From contig WPIO01000049.1 in assembly GCA_009760855.2 (NCBI GenBank), positions 746,001 through 786,000 on the forward strand: DNA of 40,000 nt. Reading direction: 5' to 3'. The position numbers and the translations under genes are program-made. Of this stretch, positions 1-8,611 are shown piece by piece. The stretch's first letter is position 1. Each line of letters begins with the position of its first letter. The notes under the pieces were generated by a model. It was not told the DNA's origin, did no database searches, and saw only the letters and a program-made list of their open reading frames with translations. The DNA is from Cristatella mucedo (taxonomy: Eukaryota; Bryozoa; Phylactolaemata; Cristatellidae).

Positions 1-414
1 AGCTCAGCAATACGCGAACAGGATCACAACGCTAGGACTTCTGAAGTAATAATTAAGTCATTTGGACCTTGCGCTTCGGTCTCGTGAATTTTATGCTGCA
101 AAAAATAAGTGTCCGCTGAGGCTGCAGATCGGAATGCTCTGCCTGAACGGCACGGACTTGTTAGATTAAGGTTTGGGCAATCAGGATTTCTGCTGTGCTA
201 TCACGTGACTTCACGGGGTAGCTGCCGCTTCTTCGACTATTAGGCTGCAACGAGGCGCTGGCTCTGCCGATATTGGTCCCGCGGCTGAAGAAACTAGCGC
301 GTGTAAGCTGGGATAAGTTTGCTTTGCGGCAAGTGGCCTTATTTCAGGCGGAAGCCGCTAGAGCGCGTTCATAATATTCCACGCCCTGGAGGGACGAACA
401 GCGACTGCCTAGAA
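1..414. other. No gene recognised
   Basis: I see no convincing reading frame, RNA gene or repeat in this stretch. It is ordinary mixed-composition DNA with stops in all frames. Confidence 0.4.
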
Positions 415-480
415 AAAGACTGAGTTCTCTTGGGGCTCAATAAGATTGTCTTTATTAATATTGTTATTAAAACCACCACC
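415..480 (+). repeat. Degraded LINE-B type 3' tail
   Basis: The segment contains a GACTGAGTTCTCTTGGGGCTC-like block followed by an AT-rich run with ATT units. This matches, with decay, the 3' end of the LINE-B copies seen elsewhere in the window (GAGTTCTCTGAGGGCGCTT followed by ATT repeats). No coding part remains. Confidence 0.35.
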
Positions 481-550
481 TCAAGAGGCTTGATATTGTG
501 ACGATTGAGATCACTATTCGCTGTATACGACGAATTAACCTAAACGAGAG

Positions 551-844
551 CTAGCTTGGCGGTAGGTAATAAGTCGGCCGCGTCATAAATAGGAGCCGGT
601 CGACATTTCGCGATATCGTGAACCTTAGGCTGCAAGCTTCCCGACTCAGAACTAACGGAAAGGGGGCTAAACAAGGCGAATCACGACATGAACGTTTGAC
701 GGCGGCGCGAATTCCAGGACAGACAAAAGAGCCGGGAAGTGCTTCGTTCCTAATCCGAAGAAGACCCGCCGGAATGTAACATCCTAAGTTAAAGTTCAAG
801 GTAATCCAATTCAACCGCAGTTTTATGTAGCGGCAGAAGAGCAT
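551..844 (-). other. Open frame without support
   Basis: A 97-codon minus-strand frame is open here, but it shows no recognisable domain, signal or plausible exon structure. Its 5' end overlaps the start of a tRNA-like SINE. I regard it as a chance open frame. Confidence 0.15.
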
Positions 845-925
845 TTGCGGCTACTGTCGCCGCTTTAGGGACACGAGACTCGAGCTACGACCTGGTCTAG
901 ATGTCGTTGAGTCCTGTCTCTGTGC
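790..925 (-). repeat. tRNA-derived SINE type 1, decayed
   Basis: Read on the minus strand, a tRNA-like head with a degenerate B box (near 868-880) is followed by the family body and the conserved 3' block CTTCTGCCGCTA (near 829-842). The same order occurs in the better copies at 10590-10768 and 11040-11222. It is strongly diverged. Confidence 0.5.
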
Positions 926-999
926 ATAGCAGGGCTTTTATTTAAAATATTATCCGAGAACAACTTATAAGCAGTAGCAATAATCTTAGCGAGGTAAGT

Positions 1000-1160
1000 T
1001 GATTCAACAGCTTCATTTATATAGCGGCAGAAGAACCTTAATGGCTGTCAACACCGCTTGCAGTGGGCATGAAAGGATCGTCCGCTGCAGAACGCGAACC
1101 CACAACCTGGGCTGAGATGAGCGGGCACCTTACCCCTTAGGCTAAGACCCAATCCAAATT
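1000..1160 (-). repeat. tRNA-derived SINE type 1
   Basis: On the minus strand this has an A-box-like TAAGGGGTAAGGTG segment, a degenerate B box (GGGTTCGCGTTC, near 1085-1096) and the 3' block TTCTGCCGCTATATAAATG. The layout matches the other type 1 SINEs. B-box changes suggest it is old and no longer transcribed by RNA polymerase III. Confidence 0.6.
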
Positions 1161-1640
1161 AGATGGAGGCTGGCGTCGTTGTGACGCCGCCCTTTACATT
1201 CTGCCACTTCTCTAGAACTAAGCTTTGTAAAAAATACCACGAACTATAAAGCGAAACTCAAACCCACATAATACTAGCAGCTTAAAAAAGTGAGCTTAAA
1301 GTAATGGCCGCTATTGATACATGTGCCCTGACTTATAGGAGTTGCAATCTGTTTTCGCTACAGTTTCCACGGAGCCGCGTCAACCCACGGAAAGTTTCGT
1401 TCAACAATGAATTTCGCAATTATTCGTATGAAACATTTCTGCAGCTGTTTCTAATGAGACATTAAATTTAATCTTTTCCAGCAAGTTGTGAAGCACCCGA
1501 ATTGTGAATTTGTTCTCTTAGGTCGCTATGCAAAAAGCAAGTTGTTATTATTACTTCGCTACGCCATTTCCAGCTTACGGCTCGCGAAAGCCAGCCTCGA
1601 CACGGGTTGATCATACTCGGTCCAATGATTCGCACTATAT
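1161..1640. other. No gene recognised
   Basis: AT-rich sequence with no supported exon or repeat. A short open frame starting at 1528 only becomes meaningful where it runs into the LINE fragment at 1641. Confidence 0.35.
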
Positions 1641-2372
1641 TTGGGCTTGTTTAGATAGGGATATCATGTCCAAGTTGGTCCATGCATTCGTGACATCCCG
1701 TCTCGACTTCTGCAACTCACTGCTTACTGGCCTACCTGCATGTGCGATCAGGCGATTGCAGCTGGTGCAAAACTCTGCAGCTAGGCTTGTCTGTCGTGAG
1801 CGTCGCAGTTGCCACATTACTCCACTTCTCGCCGACCTGCACTGGCTACCAGTCAAGCAACGGATTGACTTCAAGGTTTTGTTGCTCACTTTTAGGTCAC
1901 TTCATTCTATGGCTCCAGCCTATCTCTAAGATATACTCCCCCATCAGGCCAAGCATCGTACCACCTGCTTTTCGGAATCCAACAGTCTAGAAATACCTCG
2001 TACAAACCTTAAATCCTTTGGAGACCGTGCATTTAGCTCGTATGCTCCCACAGCCTGGAACTCCCTCCCGACCTGCGTCAGAACATCCCCTGACCTGACC
2101 ACATTTAAAAAGAATTTAAAAACACACCTATTTAGGACAGCATTTAGTGGGTCCCTGTGATTCGTCCTCAATGTGCTTATGCGTGCTGACACTGTGCATG
2201 CTGCCACTAACCACATTTGCATGCTGACCCTGTGCATGTCACCCCTAACCATATTATTTATTTTGTTTGTTTTTCAAGCATGATTTTACTTACCATTCAA
2301 TTGCATCTCCCTTTGCAGCAAATGTCTGAGGGCGCTTTATCAAGTGCATTATTATTATATTATTATTACACT
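1641..2372 (+). mobile_element. LINE-B fragment, 3' end of ORF plus tail
   Basis: This 5'-truncated non-LTR retrotransposon copy encodes the region C-terminal to the reverse-transcriptase palm. Motifs include [10 protein letters not shown], the [12 protein letters not shown] helix, [13 protein letters not shown] and [12 protein letters not shown], which are typical of CR1/L2-type elements. A stop at 1927-1929 (CTCTAA in place of a serine codon) breaks the frame. After the ORF come about 150 nt of 3' UTR and a tail of ATT units. The nearest full relative is the copy at 8846-9752. The clade call rests on recognised motifs, not a tree. Confidence 0.85.
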
Positions 2373-2394
2373 GTGGCATGCAGATTCTGCATAA

Positions 2395-2530
2395 CAGAAA
2401 CTAGAGCTCACTGCCTGTGGACTCGCTTCGCTGAATCTATACAATACTGTACATAAATTTACGCATCTATTACATGTCAATCCCAGAAGTACCAGTCGCC
2501 ATCTTGCCGCGTGACGGATGGACTTTCTCG
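2395..2530 (-). repeat. Duplicated segment with CAAGATGGC motif
   Basis: This segment is homologous to 8745-8845. Shared blocks are TGTGGACTCGCTT, ATTACAYGTC and GCCATCTTGCCGC. On the minus strand both copies carry GCGGCAAGATGGC, a good YY1 core, opening a short frame that starts MAT and reaches SG-x-D before a stop. It lies directly downstream of a LINE-B tail, while the other copy lies directly upstream of a LINE-B body. It could be a retroelement 5' region or a duplicated exon. I do not know its identity. Confidence 0.5.
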
Positions 2531-2841
2531 CTTTATTTAATAAGGATATGCGTACAGTATGTGCTGTAGAGCCACTCTAAATGAATCCTAAAATAGCGTG
2601 CAGCCAAGACATGGGTGGCAGGGGTACGTTGTTTCCTGCTAGAACCCTCGTCCTAGTTAGGCTTGCCCCAGGCCGGGTGGCTGTCACGGGCCTAGCCCGG
2701 AAGAGCTATAATTCGATGTCTATCGATGAAAAATTCGCGTGTGCCGACAAAACAGGGGGACTAGGGCAACGAATCTGAGAGAACTCGAGCTATAATGTAC
2801 GCGAGGGGACGCGGATTCATCGATCCGTCAGTTGCTGGCCA

Positions 2842-2898
2842 CGCTGCCCACGAACACCAGCGCTGCCCAGGAACACCAGCGCTGCCCAGGAACACCAG
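2842..2898 (+). repeat. 19-bp tandem repeat, three units
   Basis: The unit CGCTGCCCAGGAACACCAG occurs three times head to tail; the first unit differs by one base. The two frames spanning it are open on both strands but have no recognisable domain, so the repeat is the only supported feature. Confidence 0.9.
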
Positions 2899-3185
2899 CG
2901 CACCGTCGCCCAAGATGCGCGGGGCTCCGTGGGCAGGGCGATTCCGGTGCCGGCATCGACCGATTATTTTCGCTAAGAGGTTTCCTACGAGCGACCCAAT
3001 TAGAGGGTTACGCGCCTTAACTCGAGCGCTTAACTCAACAGGCCGCGTCTTAACACCCCGAGAACTATCAACCGAATGCCAAAATGTGACGCAGTCATCG
3101 CGCCTTTCGCCCTGAGTCAATACGAAGCCTTGGCTTAGCCGCGAGACCCCCCCCCCCAGCTGGCCATAGCGTACTTCGCATGCGT
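2899..3185. other. No gene recognised; poly-C run
   Basis: GC-rich sequence open on both strands around 2761-3120 without family motifs. A run of C residues lies near 3148-3159. Nothing supports an exon. Confidence 0.35.
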
Positions 3186-3275
3186 CGGGCTATAAACCCT
3201 TTGCAGCAAATGTAAAGGGCCTAAAACGATATTGAGTTCTCCGAGGTGGCTTTATCAAGTGTGTTGTTATTATTA
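3186..3275 (+). repeat. LINE-B type 3' tail
   Basis: The block GCAAATGTAAAGGGCCTAAA, then TTGAGTTCTCCGAGGTGGCTTTATCAAGTG and ATT units, is the LINE-B terminus. No ORF part is attached, so it is either an extremely truncated LINE or the end of a SINE using the same tail. Confidence 0.7.
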
Positions 3276-3299
3276 TGTGCATGGAAATTTCAGAGTGAA

Positions 3300-3850
3300 T
3301 TTTTTTTGTTGCAAAACTCCACAGCCAAGCTTGTCTGTCGCGAGCCGTCGCGCCTTCAACGTTATACCTCTTGTCGCCGATCTAGTATGGCTCCTTATCA
3401 AACAGCGTATCGACTTCAAGGTTCTGTTGCTTACTTTGAGATCTTTCTCACTCTCTAGCTCTGGTCAAATTAACCGAAACATTTCCCAATCAGGCTTCCA
3501 TCATTCCATCCGCTCTTCTGACACAAGTAGCAGAGCTGTGCCAACAAACCTCAAATCCTTCAGAGACCGCGTCCTCAATTCCTACGCTCCCGGAGTCCGG
3601 CACTCAATACCGGCTGACAGCATTCACTGACTCGACTGTATTTAAAAAGAATTTACAAAAATCCACATGCTCTTCCGTCCACGCGAACTGTCCTTTGCAT
3701 GGCCACGCGTGCCGAAACTGAGCAAGTTATAACCGATCTATAGATATGTCACCTTTCCAGCATACTGAAGTACACCAAAGAGATTTATTTCTCCTTAAGC
3801 TTTATACAAATATATTTTTTTTACAAATATTATAATTATTTCTGCCAGGT
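3300..3850 (+). pseudogene. Degenerate LINE-B ORF remnant
   Basis: Starting with TTGCAAAACTCCACAGCC, the segment aligns to the LINE-B region that encodes [11 protein letters not shown] and KQRIDFKVL, with several frame changes. Later blocks match SFRDRVLNSYAPGV ([12 protein letters not shown] in better copies). The tail near 3780-3840 is only weakly recognisable. It is one of the oldest LINE-B copies in the window. Confidence 0.7.
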
Positions 3851-4005
3851 CCATGCATTGTCTCCTCTAACGTATGCATGCTTAACTTTCTCGCTGGGAT
3901 GGGTGCAGACTTCGAGCTGTATCCTTGGCGTTCTGGTGGTTACAGAGAAATGAAATCAATGGGTTCGTTCAAAGTGTGTCCTGTCGCCCTCCATCTCTCT
4001 CTCTC

Positions 4006-4008
<3 letters not shown>

Positions 4009-4101
<93 letters not shown>

Positions 4102-4116
4102 ACACAGACACACACA

Positions 4117-4163
<47 letters not shown>
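4009..4163. repeat. (CA)n microsatellite
   Basis: About 155 bp of CA dinucleotides, interrupted three times by CAGACA units near 4096-4120. It lies about 510 bp upstream of the acyltransferase start codon. Long alternating purine-pyrimidine tracts can adopt Z-DNA; whether this one does is not shown. The open frames through it (Thr-His or Cys-Val repeats) are artefacts. Confidence 0.98.
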
Positions 4164-4165
<2 letters not shown>

Positions 4166-4264
4166 TGTATGGCATGGGCGATAGTCCCACCACAGCTGTT
4201 ACACAGAGAGCACTCTAGCACGCAATCCGATCCGAGGAGTCAAGAGGTTGCGCCCAGCCCAGCC

Positions 4265-4356
4265 GGGATGCGACGCGGTGTCGGGCTGACCGTGTAGCTA
4301 CTTTTAAGCTGGGATGCGACGCGGTGACGGGCTGACCGTGTAGCTACTTTTAAGCT
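4265..4356 (+). repeat. 46-bp tandem duplication
   Basis: Two adjacent 46-bp units, each beginning GGGATGCGACGCGGTG and ending CTACTTTTAAGCT, differ at one position. They lie about 320 bp upstream of the acyltransferase start codon and so may fall in its promoter or 5' UTR. Confidence 0.95.
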
Positions 4357-4674
4357 AAAGAAGGAAGTCAATACAGGACACGGGCTTGCTGAGCCAGCCG
4401 AAATGGGACCGACTAATGGCGCTAACTGAACTCGGCCCTGACCATTGCCGGGTTTGGGGTAGCCCTAATCGGCGGCAATGCTCTGACGCAGCCACCCGCC
4501 TACCGTCGCGAGGCGCTCCCCATTCTGGCTGGCCTTCAGTCGGAGTGGACTTTCCCTTTATCCTCTGCCTGGCAACTTATGTTCCGAATGTCGCGACTCA
4601 GCGGCGCACCTAGATCCTCAGCCGGCACAGCTGACCACCACAGGGGAGCGGTCGTCCAGAACGACGGATGCAAG
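4357..4674 (+). promoter_or_regulatory. Probable promoter / 5' UTR of acyltransferase gene
   Basis: This is the GC-richer flank immediately before the first coding exon. No TATA box stands out. The upstream in-frame ATGs at 4579 and 4588 are less likely starts, because conserved family similarity begins only at the ATG at 4675. The transcription start cannot be placed from sequence alone. Confidence 0.3.
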
Positions 4675-4680
4675 ATGGCG
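4672..4680 (+). promoter_or_regulatory. Start-codon context / YY1-like motif
   Basis: The initiation codon sits in AAGATGGCG, which has G at +4 but also G at -1 and A at -3. This is both a strong initiation context and the core of a YY1 site, which in animal genes often overlaps the start codon. It favours 4675 as the start. Confidence 0.45.
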
Positions 4681-4789
4681 TCAACCGCAATTCGCTGCTG
4701 TTTTCGCATCTTGCGGTGGATCCCAGTTTTGTTCATTACCGCCGTCATAGCATGGTCTTATTACGCATATGCGATTCGGCTATGCTTCA
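4675..4789 (+). CDS. ZDHHC15: Acyltransferase exon 1
   Basis: Encodes the start Met, the short basic cytosolic N-terminus and TM1. It ends in phase 1 at the donor GTAAGTG (4790). Confidence 0.92.
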
Positions 4790-7700
4790 GTAAGTGTCTG
4801 CTACTCATTATCAATTGCGGTAATCCTTGTGATGTCTCTTGAACGTTGGTAGCTCGCTCGTAGCTGTTGGCCGTCCCAGAGATGTACCTGGTCTCATGTG
4901 GGTGTGGCTCTATGCGGTATCGTTTGTTTCGGCAATCTGTAATAATTTGAGATCACCGGGTGGCAGCGCATGATATTTTGTGAGAGAGTTAGGTAGAAGT
5001 TCTGAAATCGTGTATCTTGAGTAGACGAGACTGGATAGTGAACCCTCTACTTCCTTAGTTATCGTAGCCCACAGCTTGGCCCGAAGCCCGTGAATGATAC
5101 GTAAGTTGTCTCCCATTAAATAGGGAAATTAGATTGCGCCAAGGCCAGCAGTGCCACTGTATGTAGAGCATGGCCATAAATTCCTTCTGGTGGACGCGGT
5201 CATGTTGATTGATTGGCCAAGATTGAGCGAGCATCTGCACAGTGTGTGCCACTGCCAGGATTGGCGTATTTGCCAGACTTTTAACTCCGTAAATATTTTC
5301 TGTTTTCAGTATTAGACCCAGGACCCACCGTCGGACAGAAGGGTAAGTAGCCGTCTCCGCAGCCAGCCAGAGGTGTTTTTTTTGGCAGATGCACGTGACT
5401 CGCAGCCTCGAGAGCAGAGAGTCTGCCTGTCTGTGTGTTCAGGCACCGCCAGTGGCTCACGCTCACGTAACGTTGCCCTTACGGCAAACGTGATCGACTG
5501 CTAGCTTGTTATTCGGTTGGTGTTTATTGTGGCCGTCGCTGATATTCGTTGTCACCGGCAACATTCAGCAATCGTCATCTTTTCTTTCAGTCGTCTATCT
5601 GATGCTCTACCACCCCATTCTTATTCTTTTCCTCTGGGCGTATTTCAAGACGATCTTCGCCGAACCATCGGCCGTGCCGATCGAGGTGAGAACCAGTCTA
5701 CATTTTTTTCCGATGAGCCGTGCACTGCTTGCATCTGAATAGCATGCTGTGCTGACAGCGAGGTGCTTGACTACAGCGATCAGCGTCAGTGCTACCGGCG
5801 ACCTGGGTGCCAAAGTGAAGCTTTCTTCTGTCCTCTGGGAGAGCACGAAGGCATTTTGCATGTGCCTGCCGCTTTACAGAGGGGGAGGCGGTTTGCCATG
5901 TGAAATCACCACTGTCTACCGTTAACGCATTGCTGGCAGCCGACGTACGCGCTTTAGGTGAAGTTGAGAGCAAATAGTGCCAATGTGGCACTTGCACTGC
6001 CGTCGAAGGGACGTAATCATGTACCCCCCATTTCGCATTGCATCGACGGTGGTTCGGGGATTTGAAAATGAGCCCCGGGCTCCAAAGGCGAGGCGCCCCA
6101 AAACAGGTCGGCTTTGTAGGGACTATGAGCTGAGCAATTTTTCGAGCGAGAAGCACAGCAGTCGCCACCTGTGCTTGTACTGCTGCAAGCTGTGCTAGCT
6201 GGCCGTGCGAGCTGGCCGTGCTAGCTGGCCGTGCTAGCTGGCCGTGCGAGCTGGCAATGGGCATTGTGAGCAGTTCGTGGTTACTTCCAGTACTACATCA
6301 ATGACCAGACCCTGCAGGCATGGGAGCATGCGCAGTCGGCAGAGGAGCGGAACGCTGCCCTGGAGGCATTTGCTAGGGACCTTCCGCTCTCCTGCAGGAG
6401 CGTCAACAGTGGTGCGTAGCCGGCGGCGGCAGTGGCTTCACTGCTGCTGCTGCTGCTGCTCAGCTGCTGCTGCCACCTCCGCTGCCGCTGCTGCACCGAT
6501 CTGGCCACTCTTCATGGCATGCTGGTGTGTACCTTTGCATCACGTGCTCCTTTCTTACGCAACGACAACTACTCTCCTACTGCCGACTATGGCACATCCT
6601 TTTCAGCGGTCCTGAACTGCTACTTCTATGCTACTCACTACCTCAACTGCTCTCCTGACTCTGTTATGCTTCCCACTTTCTCTTTGTTGCATGAGACGAA
6701 GTCTGTTGGCTACCGAATGCGTACCGAAAGCCGCTTAGGCTGTGAGTGCGCTATACAAAACTCTCCTGCGTAACACCCACATGGTCTTTATGACTTTGTG
6801 GAGTTACAGGCGGAGATACATTACATTACATTACATTACAATGCAGCATTTTAGGTGAGTCGCTTGAGTGTATTGCGGTTGTAATTTGGACTTTCAAAAT
6901 TATATGGCAGGGCAGCCGAATACATTCGTGAGGAGATGGATCAGGTCGAGACGTTTGTGCTTAAGGTTATGTGCGATTTGTTATCAGTGATTGGCTGCAG
7001 AATAGGCTGCCAATTGCTGTTGGCTGTCAACAGCCAAGAGCAGAAGCTTCGATGACTAGCAGCAGTGCAGATATTTGCTTATATACTATCAATCGAGTGC
7101 TCCACTGCCAGGTTTAGTTCTGTATTGATGTTGACTGAAGTAGCAAGTTAATGCAGCTGGTTGTTCACTTCCCCATCGGCCCTGCCAGCATATCTCCTGT
7201 TGAATCTGCACGAAATCTAGGTGTCATGTTCCAAAGTGACCTTTCGTTAGACGACTACATCAGCTCCACAGTCAAGTCTGCTTACTTTTAGCTGCATAAC
7301 ATTGCTAAAATTCGGGCTTGTTTAGATATGGATACCACATCTAACTTGATGCATTTGTGACATCCCGTCTAGACTTCTGTAACTCTCTGCTTGCTGGCCT
7401 ACCGGCATGTGCAATCAGGCGCTTACAGCTGGTGCAAAACTCTGCAACTAGGCTTGTCTGTCGTGAGCATCGCACTTGCCACATCACACCACTTCTCGCC
7501 GACATGCACTGGCTACCAGTCAAGCAACGGATTGACTTAAAGGTTTTGTCGCTCACATTTAGGTCACTTCATTCTTTGGCACCAGCCTACCTATCAGATC
7601 TACTCCCCCACCAGGCCAAGCATCGTACCACCCGCTTTTCAGAATCTAACTGTTTACCAATACCTTGTTCAAACCTCAAATCCTTTGGAGACCGTGCATT

Positions 7701-8546
7701 TAGTTCGTATGCTCCCAAAGTCTGGAACTCACAACATCCTCCGACCTGACCACATTTTAAAAGAACGTAAAAACGCACCTATTTAGGACAGCATTTAGTG
7801 CGTCCCTGCGATTCGTCCTTCATGTTCTTATGCGTGCTGACACTGTGCATGCTGCCACTAACCACATTTGCATGCTGACCCTGTGCATGTCACCCCCTAA
7901 CCATGTTATTCATGTTGTTTATCAAGCATGATATCACTCACCATTCAATCACGGTCACTATCCAGCAAATGTAAAGCGCCTAGAAGGAGATTTGAGTTCA
8001 CTGAGGGTGCTTTATCAAGTATTATTATTATTATTATATTATTCTCGTTCTCTGCTTCGAGCTGCTTCTGGCCGTGTGTCTTTCTATTTAGAGGTTCTTG
8101 CATGGTGCTTTGAACATGTTTATGACATAATTATAATAATAATAATTCATTTGTATAGCGCCCTCTGACAACCTAATAGTTTTAGGTACTTTACATTTGC
8201 TGTAAAGGAAGTATGATCAAATGGTTTGTGGTAACGTGCACAATGTCAACAAGCATAACGTGATTAGTGGTGGTATGCTCACTGTCATCATGTAAAATTA
8301 TGTCTTCCCGGAGCTACTTGCATTTAAAGCCGTTTTGCCTGAACTCTTGTGTTTTGACGATGTACCTCTGTGTGTCGCTCATGCGTGCATGAGGGCACGT
8401 ATCTGCACGTACCTGCCTGCGGCATGCTTCTCGTGCCTGCTATCAGAAGGTGCTTTCGGTTCTTCGGTTCTTCTTCTGTCTAGGCAACCGTCGTTCCTGC
8501 CGTGCCACTGCTGCCCATTGTATATGTATGTATGTGTGTGTGCGTA

Positions 8547-8611
<65 letters not shown>

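Noticed and set aside
2761-3120. Minus-strand 119-codon frame
   Set aside because: It spans a 19-bp tandem repeat in GC-rich sequence with the opposite strand equally open, and has no recognised domain.
3878-4297. Open frames through the (CA)n tract encoding Thr-His or Cys-Val repeats
   Set aside because: These are low-complexity translations of a dinucleotide microsatellite, open on both strands for trivial reasons. The same applies at 8335-8726, 21330-21851 and 32680-33255.
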